A stretch of DNA of 64,000 bases from Bacteroidota bacterium (GCA_013298545.1 JAAFIA010000003.1:48847-112846), one strand, 5' to 3'. Numbered from the stretch's first letter, positions 45,651 through 55,473 are shown. Translations and numbers: made by a program. Notes: generated by a model from the sequence alone, not told the origin.

Positions 45651-47006
45651 ATGGCTAAAGATAAAATGTTTAAAAAAATCCTCGTCGCAAATCGCGGTGA
45701 AATCGCGCTGCGTATCATCCGCACCTGCCGCGAAATGGGCATTCTTACCGTCGCCGTGTATTCTACTGCCGACCGAGAATCGCTTCACGTAAAATTTGCT
45801 GACGAAGCCGTTTGCATTGGCCCACCGCCGAGCAAAGACTCTTACCTCAATATTCCAAACATCATTGCAGCCGCAGAGATTACCAATGCCGATGCAATTC
45901 ATCCGGGATATGGTTTTCTCTCCGAGAATTCAAAATTTTCGCGCATCTGTGCCGAACATAAAATCAAGTTTATCGGTGCAACACCCGAACAGATTGATTC
46001 GATGGGCGACAAATCAAATGCGAAAGACACCATGAAACGCGCTGGCGTTCCCTGCATTCCAGGAAGCGAAGGTCTGCTCGAAAGTGCTGAACAAGCCAAA
46101 GCCCTTGCTCCTGAAGTGGGCTACCCCGTTATCATCAAAGCCACCGCAGGTGGCGGTGGTCGCGGTATGCGCATTGTCTGGAAAGAAGAAGAACTAGATG
46201 CCCTGTACGAATCGGCCACGAAAGAGGCTGAAGCCGCTTTTGGTAACGGCGCGCTTTACATGGAAAAATACATCGAAGAGCCACGCCACATCGAAATTCA
46301 GATTGCGGGCGATCAATACGGAAAAGTTTGTCACCTCAGCGAACGCGATTGCTCCATTCAACGTCGCCATCAAAAATTGATGGAAGAGACACCATCACCA
46401 TTCATGACCGACGAACTTCGCGAACGCATGGGCGAAGCTGCCTGCAAAGCTGCTGCTGCTGTTGCCTACGAAGGCGTTGGAACTGTTGAGTTTTTGGTCG
46501 ATAAGCACCGCAATTTCTACTTCATGGAAATGAATACGCGTATTCAAGTCGAGCATCCAATTACCGAAGAAGTTATTGATTACGATTTGATTCGCGAACA
46601 AATTCTCATCGCTGCTGGTGTTCCCATTACAGGTAAAAATTACTACCCACAATTGCATGCTATTGAGTGCCGCATCAATGCCGAAGATCCATTCAACGGC
46701 TTCCGCCCTTCACCCGGAAAAATCACAGTTCTGCACACACCCGGCGGTCATGGCATTCGTGTCGATTCGCATATTTACGCCGGTTATACCATTCCGCCGT
46801 ACTACGACTCCATGGTGGCCAAACTCATCACCACCGCACAAACACGCGAAGAAGCCATCGCCAAAATGCGGCGCGCCCTCAGCGAATTTGTAATCGAAGG
46901 TGTAAAAACAACCATTCCATTTCACTTGCGCCTGATGAACGAAGAAAATTTCATCAAAGGAAATTACACGACAAAATATATGGAGTCGTTTGATTTGAGC
47001 GAGTAA
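45651..47006 (+). CDS. accC: Acetyl-CoA carboxylase biotin carboxylase subunit
   Basis: A 451-residue ATP-grasp enzyme that carboxylates biotin on Acc[18 protein letters not shown] at the start, [10 protein letters not shown], the ATP-binding [30 protein letters not shown] and [17 protein letters not shown] are all intact. The start may be ATG 45651 or ATG 45666 ([11 protein letters not shown], the common beginning). It ends the lipid cluster; a foldback element lies between its stop and its terminator. Confidence 0.96.
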   Translation: MAKDKMFKKILVANRGEIALRIIRTCREMGILTVAVYSTADRESLHVKFADEAVCIGPPPSKDSYLNIPNIIAAAEITNADAIHPGYGFLSENSKFSRICAEHKIKFIGATPEQIDSMGDKSNAKDTMKRAGVPCIPGSEGLLESAEQAKALAPEVGYPVIIKATAGGGGRGMRIVWKEEELDALYESATKEAEAAFGNGALYMEKYIEEPRHIEIQIAGDQYGKVCHLSERDCSIQRRHQKLMEETPSPFMTDELRERMGEAACKAAAAVAYEGVGTVEFLVDKHRNFYFMEMNTRIQVEHPITEEVIDYDLIREQILIAAGVPITGKNYYPQLHAIECRINAEDPFNGFRPSPGKITVLHTPGGHGIRVDSHIYAGYTIPPYYDSMVAKLITTAQTREEAIAKMRRALSEFVIEGVKTTIPFHLRLMNEENFIKGNYTTKYMESFDLSE

Positions 47007-47041
47007 GTTGACCTAACTAAATTAATTGTTGTATCAACTAA

Positions 47042-47217
47042 GAGCCTGTTTAAATTTTATCCTTTGTTCCGAAGCTTCGGAATTGTTATGCGCCTTTTTG
47101 CACCATACTTCGTTGCGTTTTTAAACCGTAGGCGCGCTGCTATGGCCTTCAAAACGCGCCTCGTCTGGCACAAAAAGCCATCATAACAATTCTCAAAAAC
47201 AAATTTTAAACAGGCTC
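47042..47217. repeat. Foldback MITE-like element, copy 2 (176 bp)
   Basis: Same family as 13003-13166 and 57752-57914. Ends GAGCCTGTTTAAA and TTTAAACAGGCTC are perfect inverted repeats, flanked by TAA (47039-47041) and TAA (47218-47220). It differs from the others by a 16-bp perfect palindrome TTCCGAAGCTTCGGAA at 47067-47082. It lies between accC and its terminator. Confidence 0.85.
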
Positions 47218-47218
47218 T

Positions 47219-47248
47219 AAAAACCGAACATGAAAAAGTTCGGTTTTT
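47219..47248 (+). terminator. accC terminator, displaced by the repeat element
   Basis: An 11-bp stem AAAAACCGAAC / GTTCGGTTTTT (47219-47229 with 47238-47248) with more T after. It lies over 210 nt past the accC stop and abuts the right end of the foldback element. Confidence 0.8.
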
Positions 47249-47318
47249 TTTATTGCCCTATGCTTGCTACAATTGGCTTCATGAGCACCATATAACCTAA
47301 ACGCAAAATCTCCACAAA

Positions 47319-47356
47319 AAAATTGCCCTGCATTTTTTCAAACGCAGGGCAATTTT
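47319..47356 (-). terminator. nrdA terminator
   Basis: A perfect 13-bp stem (47319-47331 with 47344-47356; core TTGCCCTGC) with a 12-nt loop. On the minus strand it ends in a long T run. It lies about 60 nt past the nrdA stop. Confidence 0.88.
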
Positions 47357-47418
47357 CAAAATAAATTTTCAAAACCAATAATTAGCGTTTCTGTCCCGCC
47401 AATACGGACAATCGATCA

Positions 47419-49815
47419 TTAGCTGCCGCAAGCTTCGCAAGCGTCTGGATTGTCCAGTGAGCAAGCGATTTCAGACATACGAACTTCTGCGCTTACATCT
47501 GTTGCATCAACGATTGTCTCTTCTGCTGTAACTTGTGAATTGGTTTGAAGCGTGGTTGTATCGACCGTAAACTTGATCGCATCTGCTGCTGCTTTGGTGC
47601 GCAAATAATACATGCCTGTTTTCAATCCTTTTTCCCAAGCGTAAAAATGCATGGAAGTCAATTTCGCAAAATTTGGACTTTGAATAAATACATTCAGCGA
47701 TTGCGACTGACAAATAAATGCGCCACGATCTGCTGCCATATCAATCAAGGCACGTTGTGGAATTTCCCAAACGGTGCGGTACAAATCCTTGATGTTTTGC
47801 GGAATCTCGTCGATATTTTGAACACTGCCATTGGCAGCAATGATTTTATTTTTCAGGTTGTCGTTCCACATACCCAACTTCACCAAGTCTTTCAACAAGT
47901 GTTTATTCACGACAACAAATTCGCCAGACAAGACACGGCGAGTATAAATGTTTGAGGTGTATGGCTCAAAACATTCGTTGTTGCCGAGAATCTGTGAAGT
48001 AGATGCGGTTGGCATTGGCGCTAGCAAAAGGGAATTGCGAACACCATGCTTTTTCACTTCTTCGCGCAAGATATCCCATTCCCAACGGCTGCTTGGTGTT
48101 ACATTCCACATATCAAATTGGAAAATTCCTTTTGATACAGGTGAACCAGCGTAGCTTTCGTAAGGACCATGCTCCTTCGACAAATCTTTCGAAGCAGTCA
48201 TCGAAGCGTAATAAATCGTTTCGTGAATGTCTTTATTCAATTGACGTGCTTCGTCAGAATCGAAAGGCAAACGCAAGAGAATAAACGCATCGGCCAAACC
48301 TTGAACGCCAAGGCCAATTGGGCGGTGGCGCATGTTTGAACGACGGGCTTCAACAACAGGATAATAATTGCCGTCGATAATTTTGTTCAAGTTTTTAGTA
48401 ACGGTATATGTTACATCAAACAAACGTTGGTGATCAAATTGACCGTCGATGACAAAGCGCGGCAATGCGAGTGAAGCCAAATTACAAACAGCAACTTCGT
48501 CGGGAGCAGTGTATTCGATAATCTCGGTACACAAATTAGACGATTTGATTGTCCCTAAATTTTGTTGATTGCTCTTGCGGTTTGCCGCGTCTTTATAGAG
48601 CATGTATGGATTACCCGTTTCGATTTGCGATTCGAGAATTGCAAACCACAAATCTTGTGCTTTGATTTGTTTGCGGTAACGTCCTTCGGCTTCGTATTTC
48701 AAGTATAAGGTTTCAAACTCTTCGCCCCAACATTCATGCAAATCAGGCGATTCGTTTGGACACATCAACGACCAGTTACCATTGTCTTTCACACGTTGCA
48801 TAAACAAATCGGGAATCCAGAGAGCCATAAACAAATCGCGTGCGCGCATCTCTTCTTTTCCGTTGTTTTTACGCAATTCGAGGAATTCAAAAATATCGGA
48901 ATGCCAAGGTTCGAGATAAATTGCAAACGAGCCTTTGCGTTTTCCACCGCCTTGGTCAACGTAACGGGCAGTATCATTAAACACACGCAACATCGGGATG
49001 ATTCCGTTTGATGTTCCGTTTGTTCCGCGAATGTAAGAACCTGTTGCACGAACATTGTGAATGCTCAAGCCAATACCGCCAGCACTTTGCGAAATTTTGG
49101 CGCAGTTTTTCAAGGTATCGTAAATACCATCAATGCTATCGTCTTTTACTTGCAACAAGAAGCACGAAGACATTTGCGGCTTCGGTGTTCCAGCGTTGAA
49201 CAAAGTTGGTGTAGCGTGTGTAAACCAACGCTCACTCATCAAGTTATAGGTTTCGATGGCTGATTCCACGTCTTCCTTGTGAATACCCACAGACACGCGC
49301 ATGAGCATGTGTTGCGGACGTTCAGCAACTTTACCATCAATTTTGAGCAAGTACGAACGTTCGAGTGTTTTGAACCCGAAATAATCGTAGCCAAAATCGC
49401 GGTCATAAATGATCGACGAATCGAGCAATTGTGCATTGTTGCGAATCACTTCATATACATCATCGGCAATCAATGCCGCACGTTTTTGTGTTTTCGGATC
49501 GATGTAGGTATAGAGGCGTTCCATGGTTTTGGAAAACGACTTCTCTGTATTCTTATGCAGGTTGGAAACAGCAATACGCGAAGCCAACAACGCAAAATCA
49601 GGATGTTTGGTTGTGAGCGATGCCGCTGTTTCTGCAGCAAGGTTATCGAGTTCGCTTGTGGTTACGCCGGGATAAATACCCTGAATGACCTTCATCGCAA
49701 CTTCAACAGGGCTAACATGCACCGAATCGAGTGCATAGCACAGTTTCTGGATACGGGCCGTAACCTTGTCGAATTTTACGGATTCTTTACTGCCATCGCG
49801 TTTAATTACGTACAT
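47419..49815 (-). CDS. nrdA: Ribonucleoside-diphosphate reductase, alpha subunit (class Ia)
   Basis: A 798-residue catalytic subunit that reduces NDPs to dNDPs. An N-terminal ATP-cone (about 1-90, [16 protein letters not shown]) gives allosteric control. The active site shows SSCFLLQ (Cys), SSNLCTEI (Asn-Cys-Glu) and VAVCNLASL (Cys). The C-terminal CEACGS carries the Cys pair that is re-reduced by thioredoxin. It is downstream of nrdB by 54 nt in the same direction. Confidence 0.96.
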   Translation of the reverse strand: MYVIKRDGSKESVKFDKVTARIQKLCYALDSVHVSPVEVAMKVIQGIYPGVTTSELDNLAAETAASLTTKHPDFALLASRIAVSNLHKNTEKSFSKTMERLYTYIDPKTQKRAALIADDVYEVIRNNAQLLDSSIIYDRDFGYDYFGFKTLERSYLLKIDGKVAERPQHMLMRVSVGIHKEDVESAIETYNLMSERWFTHATPTLFNAGTPKPQMSSCFLLQVKDDSIDGIYDTLKNCAKISQSAGGIGLSIHNVRATGSYIRGTNGTSNGIIPMLRVFNDTARYVDQGGGKRKGSFAIYLEPWHSDIFEFLELRKNNGKEEMRARDLFMALWIPDLFMQRVKDNGNWSLMCPNESPDLHECWGEEFETLYLKYEAEGRYRKQIKAQDLWFAILESQIETGNPYMLYKDAANRKSNQQNLGTIKSSNLCTEIIEYTAPDEVAVCNLASLALPRFVIDGQFDHQRLFDVTYTVTKNLNKIIDGNYYPVVEARRSNMRHRPIGLGVQGLADAFILLRLPFDSDEARQLNKDIHETIYYASMTASKDLSKEHGPYESYAGSPVSKGIFQFDMWNVTPSSRWEWDILREEVKKHGVRNSLLLAPMPTASTSQILGNNECFEPYTSNIYTRRVLSGEFVVVNKHLLKDLVKLGMWNDNLKNKIIAANGSVQNIDEIPQNIKDLYRTVWEIPQRALIDMAADRGAFICQSQSLNVFIQSPNFAKLTSMHFYAWEKGLKTGMYYLRTKAAADAIKFTVDTTTLQTNSQVTAEETIVDATDVSAEVRMSEIACSLDNPDACEACGS

Positions 49816-49869
49816 AAGCGGGTGTGTTTTTGAGTGGGAGATATAGTGGAGGGTGGAGTGTCTAATGGA

Positions 49870-50847
49870 TTAAAAATCTTCGTCGAGACTAAATACATTG
49901 TCGTTGCGGTCTGAGGTAACACCAGCCTTCTGGTATTCACCAACACGCTTCTCGAAGAAATTGGTTTTGCCTTGCAACGAAATCATTTCCATGAAATCGA
50001 ATGGATTGGTTGCGTTGTAAATTTTACTGCATCCCAAAGCGAGCAACAGACGGTCGGCAACAAACTCAATGTACTGACACATCAAATCGGCATTCATACC
50101 AATGAGTTTTACAGGCAATGCACTTGTAACAAATTCCTTTTCAATCTCAACGGCATTGGTGATGATTTCTTTCACCTGCGATTCTGGAAGTTTGTTTTTC
50201 AGGTGATGGGTATAAAGCAAGCATGCAAAATCGCAATGCAAGCCTTCATCACGCGAAATCAATTCGTTTGAAAAGGTGAGGCCAGGCATCAAGCCACGTT
50301 TCTTCAACCAGAAAATCGAGCAGAACGAACCGGAGAAGAAAATTCCTTCAACAGCAGCAAAAGCGATCAAACGCTCGGCGAAATTTCCGTTGTTGATCCA
50401 ACGAATGGCCCATTCTGCTTTTTTCGAAACAGCCGGAACGGTTTCGAGCGCATGAAAGAGGTGATCTTTTTCGGTCGGATCTTTAATATAAGTATCAATC
50501 AATAACGAATAGGTTTCGCTATGGATGTTTTCAATCATGATTTGGTAGCCATAAAAACAACGCGCCTCAGGATACTGTACTTCGTTGGTGAAATTGATAG
50601 CAAGGTTTTCGTTTACGATACCATCGCTCGCTGCAAAAAATGCGAGTACATGTTTAATAAAATGTTTCTCGTCATTATTAAGCTTCGAACTCCAGTCAAC
50701 CAAATCGGGAGAAAGATCAATCTCCTCTGCTGTCCAAAAGCTAGCTTCCGCCTTTTTGTACATTTCCCAAATATCGTGGTGCTTGATTGGAAACAGCACG
50801 AATCGGTCTTTATTTTCGAGCAGGATGGGTTCAGTTATTTCAGTCAT
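49870..50847 (-). CDS. nrdB: Ribonucleoside-diphosphate reductase, beta subunit (class Ia)
   Basis: A 325-residue di-iron, tyrosyl-radical subunit. Iron-ligand segments [24 protein letters not shown] (Glu and His ligands, with the radical Tyr region) and [15 protein letters not shown] are intact, as is the tail NVFSLDEDF that docks on NrdA. The ATG at 50847 has GGAGG about 8 nt before it. The long upstream region (50848-51356) should hold its promoter. Confidence 0.96.
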   Translation of the reverse strand: MTEITEPILLENKDRFVLFPIKHHDIWEMYKKAEASFWTAEEIDLSPDLVDWSSKLNNDEKHFIKHVLAFFAASDGIVNENLAINFTNEVQYPEARCFYGYQIMIENIHSETYSLLIDTYIKDPTEKDHLFHALETVPAVSKKAEWAIRWINNGNFAERLIAFAAVEGIFFSGSFCSIFWLKKRGLMPGLTFSNELISRDEGLHCDFACLLYTHHLKNKLPESQVKEIITNAVEIEKEFVTSALPVKLIGMNADLMCQYIEFVADRLLLALGCSKIYNATNPFDFMEMISLQGKTNFFEKRVGEYQKAGVTSDRNDNVFSLDEDF

Positions 50848-51270
50848 TGGTATTCCTCCGGTTTTGGGTCAATTTTGGTAATTCGATGTTTATCAGACAC
50901 TTCTGGCGAAAAAAGCAGGCGCGTAGCCTGCTAGTCTCAGATAATTTGCTGGTGATGAGGGACTTGAGCAATTCGGTGATGCCCCTGATCGACGAAGACA
51001 AATTTTTAAAAAACGCCGATGAGAACCAAGTCTATTCCATTAACATTTGCGTGAAGTTGTCAACACACCACGACCACCGAACCTGTTAATAAAGCCTGAA
51101 AAAAACACCCTTTCTGAATCTTTGCAAGGCTTGCAGCCCAACGTGAATAATTCTGAAAAAAAAACCGCCTCCCTAATTGCAAAATCCAATTTTATGACAG
51201 GTGTTTTTTGCGTTACCAAAACGTTAAACCAAGTTCTTGCGAAAAAAAATTCGCTGTAATGCAATCTTTT
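50848..51270. other. Upstream region of nrdB, no gene recognised
   Basis: About 420 bases before the tRNA promoter. It contains only overlapping short frames without family motifs. I looked for an NrdR-type box (ACAC-AT-rich-GTGT) and saw none that convinced me. The nrdB promoter must lie here on the minus strand. Confidence 0.4.
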
Positions 51271-51301
51271 TTTGCTCACATCAAAGTATTCGGTATTTTC
51301 G
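51271..51301 (+). promoter_or_regulatory. Possible tRNA-Leu promoter
   Basis: TTTG at 51271-51274, a 19-nt spacer and TATTTTCG at 51294-51301, one mismatch from TAnnTTTG. It lies 55 nt before the tRNA. Confidence 0.4.
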
Positions 51302-51356
51302 CAGTCCCGTTTCCAAAGCAAATACCTTTGGGCTACCGAAAACGGGGAACTAAAAT

Positions 51357-51440
51357 GCCCAGATGGCGGAATCGGTAGACGCGCTGGTCTCAAACACCAG
51401 TGGATTCACTTCCATGCCGGTTCGACTCCGGCTCTGGGTA
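51357..51440 (+). tRNA. tRNA-Leu (CAA anticodon)
   Basis: An 84-nt class II tRNA. The acceptor GCCCAGA pairs with TCTGGGT, with discriminator A at 51440. The anticodon stem CTGGT/ACCAG holds the loop CTCAAAC, giving anticodon CAA at 51391-51393. A variable arm and a GCCGG-TTCGACT-CCGGC T-arm follow. CCA is not encoded. A hairpin follows at 51445. Confidence 0.95.
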
Positions 51441-51444
51441 CTTG

Positions 51445-51491
51445 AACGGAATGAGGAACAAAGCGAGAGCGAAGTTTTTCATTCCGTTTTT
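51445..51491 (+). terminator. Terminator after tRNA-Leu
   Basis: A 10-bp stem AACGGAATGA / TCATTCCGTT (51445-51454 with 51479-51488), a 24-nt loop and a TTTTTT tail. Confidence 0.65.
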
Positions 51492-51510
51492 TCTTAGACC
51501 TTTTTTAAAA

Positions 51511-51627
51511 ATGATTTACGTTTGCGCCATTCGAAACATACATAGGAACTATTGTTATGTTGGGCAATCTGAAAATGTCGTTATTCGGTTTCATCAACAC
51601 AATACTGGAAAAAGAGAAAACTACTAA
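51511..51627 (+). pseudogene. Truncated GIY-YIG endonuclease gene (N-terminal 38 residues)
   Basis: The frame reads MIYVCAIRNIHRNYCYVGQS followed by ENVVIRFHQHNTGK, which fits the first half of a GIY-YIG domain (Y-V ... YVG ... R...HN.GK). It stops at TAA 51625-51627, where a full protein would continue for another 40-60 residues. The TAA is followed directly by GTAACTGTTTAA, the same sequence as the left end of foldback copy 1, and then by the 3' end of the AbiEii-like gene. Truncation by an insertion or deletion at this point is likely. GIY-YIG genes next to tRNAs are common in Bacteroidota. Confidence 0.65.
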
Positions 51628-51635
51628 GTAACTGT

Positions 51636-52463
51636 TTAATCGTTCAGTCCTTTTATTACTTCAGCAACTAATTTAAATCGCTCAACCAACGTATCGCCTT
51701 TTTCTCTCACTTGATACATTGAATCAATTTCCAATTCTGAAAAACCCTTTAAACGGCTTACTAAAATTTGGTTTAATTTAATTGATAATTCCGGACTGCC
51801 CGATGCGATGTTTTTAATTTGTCTGCCAAGCAAACGTGCCGAAGCAAGTGCTAATTCAAAATCGTCGTTTATTAAATCTTCGTGTTCAACGCATTCAAAC
51901 AATTGGTCTCCAGCTATTTCTCCGTAATTCTCCAACAAAAAATAAAAATCTTCCAAATCCTTTGCCCTTCTATCAGGCTTTTCGTAGAACGCGATTAATT
52001 TGAGTACACATAAGCCGGGCAACGTAACAACTTTGAATGCCCCTTCCACAATTTCAGCATACGCCACCACCTCTTTTGTTCCATATACAGAAAGTTCGGT
52101 AGGCGGATTTTCCAACAACACTTCTCCATCGTTTTCTATGCCACCAAAAGGAATTAAATCAATTGTTCCGTTAAAGTAAAAACGATAAGGCTCTTCCTCA
52201 TCTCTTGTGAATCCATAGGTTTCGACTAAATCTTTTACAAGGGCTTTGTATTGCTCGTGTTCATTAATGTAAATACAAAAATCAACATCTTCAGTAGTTC
52301 GTTTCTCGCCAAGTGCAATATGGTCTGTCCATAAATCTCTTGCTCGTGCGCCAATTAAATAATAGTCAATGCCATACTTTTTAAAAGCCAGATCCAACAC
52401 TTCAAAGGTCTGTTTAAGACCTTCGTTTTTTAATCGTTCAAAATTTTTCTTTAAAAAGCTCAT
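51636..52463 (-). CDS. Nucleotidyltransferase, AbiEii-like toxin
   Basis: A 275-residue nucleotidyltransferase-fold protein. YYLIGARARDLW (about 30-41) and TTEDVDFCIYI (about 53-63, with the metal-binding Asp pair) match the core of AbiEii/AbiGii-type and related nucleotidyltransferases; LKLIAFYEKPDRRAKDLEDF is the usual downstream segment. AbiEii toxins modify tRNA or GTP-linked targets and cause abortive infection or stasis. The ATG at 52463 overlaps the end of the AbiEi-like gene by 26 nt, so the pair is coupled. A related minimal nucleotidyltransferase is the alternative. Confidence 0.75.
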   Translation of the reverse strand: MSFLKKNFERLKNEGLKQTFEVLDLAFKKYGIDYYLIGARARDLWTDHIALGEKRTTEDVDFCIYINEHEQYKALVKDLVETYGFTRDEEEPYRFYFNGTIDLIPFGGIENDGEVLLENPPTELSVYGTKEVVAYAEIVEGAFKVVTLPGLCVLKLIAFYEKPDRRAKDLEDFYFLLENYGEIAGDQLFECVEHEDLINDDFELALASARLLGRQIKNIASGSPELSIKLNQILVSRLKGFSELEIDSMYQVREKGDTLVERFKLVAEVIKGLND

Positions 52464-53448
52464 TGTATATTTTTTGTGCTGTTTCAATACAGCGATGGTC
52501 GCCTGTATTCATTAAATCCGTGTAAATCAATAAAGGCGGAACGGTATTACCGTTAACTTCATCATGCTTCCAAAACTTTTTATACACCTTAACATTCCCT
52601 TTCGGGTCGGGAATTAATCTGTAATGCTTTATCAATTCGTTTCTTGTTTCGAGCGTATATAGCGTAAGTACGGCAGGTTTTAAATAATCGGTAAATAAAT
52701 TTCCAGCAGGTTCGCCACCCCACCACGTTTTACCTTGTTTTATTGGCAACCGTTTCCAATTTGCAAAATCTTCGTCTTTTAAAAATCGGAATGTTCCTAT
52801 CTCTAATTCGGGCTTTAATTTTTCTGCATACTTTATCATCCAAGTATTCAGCAAATCTTTTTTATTGGTTAGTTTATATTCGTCTTTATTCATTTTTAAA
52901 ATAAAGTCTTTTTCTTTTAACCCATTTAAAATGTAATTAACATTGCCTAAAGCTATTGCTGCTCGGTTTGCAATTTCACGATATGGAACATTAATCAATG
53001 TTTCATCACGCAAGAAATCGAACACAACTTTTAATCCTGTTTTTGTAAAAGCACGATTAATTTTTTCTTTCTCTTCGGGGAGCGTTTTATTTGTATCAAT
53101 CCACAACAAAATTTTTTCAAATTTCAACCAAATATTTCCGTTGCTTTCTAAATATGCAATGTTGTGATTCCGTAATTCCTCCTTTATTTTAGGGAAAATG
53201 TGGTCGGCAATAATAATAAGTGGAGCTTGGTCTTTAGCCAATTTATAGATTAAGGGCAAATGGATAGTGCGTAAGTTGTTTTTTACCTCTGCATTCAGCT
53301 TTATGATATTGTCGTGATAGATAAGTGCTATTTGCCCATCCAATCCATTATCCGCTCTCTTTTGGTCAATAGGCTTCCACTTGCCCTTTATTTGGGCTGT
53401 TCTTTGTAGGTTTTCCAAAGCCGTTGTAACAATGTTGTCTTCTTTCAT
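52438..53448 (-). CDS. AbiEi-like antitoxin / winged-helix DNA-binding protein
   Basis: A 336-residue protein upstream of and overlapping the nucleotidyltransferase. The first about 120 residues are a mixed fold (PLIIIADHIFPKIKEELR, YLESNGNIWLKF), the middle a winged helix (about 133-190, LKVVFDFLRDETLINVPYRE, then IANRAAIALGNVNYILNGL), and the C-terminal part is specific to the family annotated as type IV AbiEi antitoxin in Bacteroidota. AbiEi proteins repress their own promoter by binding inverted repeats; a perfect 32-bp inverted repeat lies just upstream. The ATG at 53448 is chosen because the frame upstream of it runs into the promoter. Confidence 0.75.
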   Translation of the reverse strand: MKEDNIVTTALENLQRTAQIKGKWKPIDQKRADNGLDGQIALIYHDNIIKLNAEVKNNLRTIHLPLIYKLAKDQAPLIIIADHIFPKIKEELRNHNIAYLESNGNIWLKFEKILLWIDTNKTLPEEKEKINRAFTKTGLKVVFDFLRDETLINVPYREIANRAAIALGNVNYILNGLKEKDFILKMNKDEYKLTNKKDLLNTWMIKYAEKLKPELEIGTFRFLKDEDFANWKRLPIKQGKTWWGGEPAGNLFTDYLKPAVLTLYTLETRNELIKHYRLIPDPKGNVKVYKKFWKHDEVNGNTVPPLLIYTDLMNTGDHRCIETAQKIYNELFKEKF

Positions 53449-53486
53449 TTGCACTATATTTGGCTGTACACGAAATCGTGAACGTG

Positions 53487-53494
53487 CAAATATA
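53487..53494 (-). promoter_or_regulatory. -7 box of the AbiE-like operon (minus strand)
   Basis: TATATTTG on the minus strand lies inside the left arm, 38 nt before the AbiEi ATG at 53448. It is buried in the presumed operator, as expected for autorepression. Confidence 0.6.
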
Positions 53495-53528
53495 GTGAAC
53501 ATTGATTAAAGCTCCAAAACGAGTGCAC

Positions 53529-53536
53529 TATATTTG
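53529..53536 (+). promoter_or_regulatory. Mirror -7 box pointing away from the AbiE-like operon
   Basis: TATATTTG on the plus strand inside the right arm, an exact mirror of the operon's own box. No protein gene follows before the terminator at 53713. Confidence 0.5.
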
Positions 53537-53540
53537 CACG

Positions 53541-53740
53541 TTCACGATTTCGTGTACGAGTTATTACTCAACGTTAATTTTTGAGTAGCGAGGAAAATCG
53601 GTCGTATTTTGAATTAAACAACCGATTTCCAATTACGAGAATTGATCAAATTCCTAAGCGAGTGAAAATCATCTAATATATTCGATAAATCCAACCCGTA
53701 GGGGACTGAACCGGACTATCAAGAGATAGTCCACTTTTTT
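53541..53740 (+). ncRNA. Possible non-coding transcript from the mirror promoter (speculative)
   Basis: About 200 nt between the plus-strand TATATTTG box and a terminator at 53713. It has no convincing open frame but several potential stems: ACTCAA...TTGAGT near 53567-53590, AAATCGGT...ACCGATTT near 53596-53630, and the terminator. No known RNA family is recognised. It may simply be decayed sequence. Confidence 0.3.
53713..53740 (+). terminator. Intrinsic terminator upstream of the M1 peptidase gene
   Basis: An 8-bp stem GGACTATC / GATAGTCC (53713-53720 with 53725-53732), loop AAGA, then AC and six T. No protein gene precedes it on the plus strand. Confidence 0.8.
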
Positions 53741-53793
53741 GTTTCTGTACTCTCTATTAAATTCCTGACATTCGCATACAGAAATTCCTTCAC

Positions 53794-55473
53794 ATGAAAA
53801 AAACAACACTTGCGGCTTTCCTCTTCCTCGTTCTTGTTTTATCGTGTCAATACCCGCCTTTTTTGAAATATTACTTGACTTCGAACAAGACACATATACC
53901 ACGATTTACAAAATGGGATAAAGTAATTGGATCAAACTCCAATCCGTTACGCGCGTATGATGTGAAATCGTATGACTGGACCATTCACGTCGATCCAGAG
54001 CAGGAACAGATTCATGCAGTGATGAAAATTCAGTTTCAAATGGAGTCCACACAAGATAGCATCTTCCTTGATTTCGAACGTCATTTGAAACTCGACGCCA
54101 TTCAAAGTTCTGTTCCTTTAAAAAGAACGAAACGAAAAAAAGATGCTGTCTTCGTCGTTTTTAAACAAGCGGTACCAAAAGGAACAACTGTTCTGTTGGA
54201 AATAACCTATCACGGCACGCCAACAAAAATATTGAGTTATACCGCTATCAATTGGGGAAGAGATAAAAACAATGTTCCTTGGATTTCTACCGCAACCGAA
54301 GGCATTGGTCCACACCACATGATGCCCTGCAAAAACCTCTTGGCCGACGAACCCGATAGTTGCTTTATTCGCGTAGGGGTTCCGTATGGCCTTGTTGGGG
54401 TTGCAAACGGAAAACTAGATAGCATCACCAAAACACCTACCGAAAAAATATATCATTGGGCGGTTCGAAATCCGATCAATATTTACAACCTCTCTTTTAA
54501 CGTGGGCGATTATGTCAAACTTGAAAAAAATTATGCCGATATCAACCAAGTCAATCAAAAAATTGAAATCTATGCATTGACGTATAACAAGATTCTGGCA
54601 GATACATTTTACAAGCAAGCGCCCATCATCATGCAAAAGCTCGAAAATTTATATGGCCCTTATCCGTGGTGGAAAGATGGTTGCAAAATTATTGAAACAA
54701 ATTTGCCTCATGGCGTTTGCATGGAACACCAATCGGCTATTGCGATGACGAATGCTTATCAGACACGATACAAAAACATCAACTTTACCCTTGTGCATGA
54801 ACTTGCACACGAATGGTGGGGCAATAGTGTTACAGCATACGACTATGCAGACCTGTGGTTGCATGAAGGTTTTGCAGAATACACCGAAGCGTTGTTTGCA
54901 GAAAGACATCTTGGAAAAGAAGACTACACTCTTTTTATTGGACATTTTTCGAAATCTATTGCCAATCAAAGACCGCTTGTCAAACCTTACGGTGTTCGTT
55001 ACAACAACTTGGTTCATGATGACGATCAAGACATCTACAACAAAGGTGTTATGTTTCTTCACACCTTGCGCATGCAATTAAACGACGACACTTTATTTTT
55101 CAAAACGCTTAAAAATGTGCAACATCATTTTTCAAAACGTAGTATGACTACGGAGCAATTTATGGTGTTTTTTAACGCAGAAACGAAACGCGATTTCACC
55201 CCATTCTTTGATGTCTATCTCAAGCAGCCAAAACCACCATTGCTAGAATTCCGTATCGATAGATCAAGAAACGATTCGATCGTGCTCGAATACCGTTGGG
55301 CCGAAAATTTACCAACGAATTTTAATATGCGTGTTACCGTAACAAATGGCGAAACAACACAAACAATTTTACCAAGTATGAAGATGCAGTATTTGACACT
55401 CCCCAAAAATCAATCATTTAGTTTTGACATCACTAAATTTGGCTACGTGTTGTTTCGAAAAAGAGATGATTAG
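53794..55473 (+). CDS. M1 family metallopeptidase, lipoprotein
   Basis: A 559-residue zinc aminopeptidase-like protein. A lipoprotein signal (LVLVLSC) anchors it to a membrane. The zinc site HELAHEWW (335-342) and LHEGFAEYTE (third ligand Glu358) fit HEXXH-X18-E. The exopeptidase motif, usually GAMEN, reads GVCMEHQ (about 306-312), with His where Asn is common; this variant occurs in other Bacteroidota M1 proteins. N-terminal beta-sandwich to about 200, catalytic domain to about 480, small C-terminal domain after. It should trim peptides outside the cytoplasm. Confidence 0.9.
   Translation: MKKTTLAAFLFLVLVLSCQYPPFLKYYLTSNKTHIPRFTKWDKVIGSNSNPLRAYDVKSYDWTIHVDPEQEQIHAVMKIQFQMESTQDSIFLDFERHLKLDAIQSSVPLKRTKRKKDAVFVVFKQAVPKGTTVLLEITYHGTPTKILSYTAINWGRDKNNVPWISTATEGIGPHHMMPCKNLLADEPDSCFIRVGVPYGLVGVANGKLDSITKTPTEKIYHWAVRNPINIYNLSFNVGDYVKLEKNYADINQVNQKIEIYALTYNKILADTFYKQAPIIMQKLENLYGPYPWWKDGCKIIETNLPHGVCMEHQSAIAMTNAYQTRYKNINFTLVHELAHEWWGNSVTAYDYADLWLHEGFAEYTEALFAERHLGKEDYTLFIGHFSKSIANQRPLVKPYGVRYNNLVHDDDQDIYNKGVMFLHTLRMQLNDDTLFFKTLKNVQHHFSKRSMTTEQFMVFFNAETKRDFTPFFDVYLKQPKPPLLEFRIDRSRNDSIVLEYRWAENLPTNFNMRVTVTNGETTQTILPSMKMQYLTLPKNQSFSFDITKFGYVLFRKRDD

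Larger units (their letters stand above)
53466..53557. repeat. Perfect 32-bp inverted repeat holding two divergent promoters (likely AbiEi operator)
   Basis: The arms 53466-53497 and 53526-53557 are exact reverse complements of each other, separated by 28 bp. Each arm contains ACTATATTTGCACG in its outward-pointing direction, so each carries a TAnnTTTG box. A further GCACTATATTTG lies at 53451-53462 next to the AbiEi start. AbiEi binding to inverted repeats in its promoter is known for the family; binding here is inferred. Confidence 0.85.

Noticed and set aside
50848-51356. NrdR box upstream of nrdB
   Set aside because: No pair of sequences matched the NrdR consensus well enough.
51040-51393. 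117-residue minus-strand frame between nrdB and the tRNA
   Set aside because: It overlaps the start of tRNA-Leu, has no recognisable domain and has no start context.
53558-53793. Remaining C-terminal half of the GIY-YIG gene on the other side of the AbiE-like pair
   Set aside because: I read all plus-strand frames here. They have early stops and only a faint likeness to a GIY-YIG tail, so a split gene cannot be claimed.
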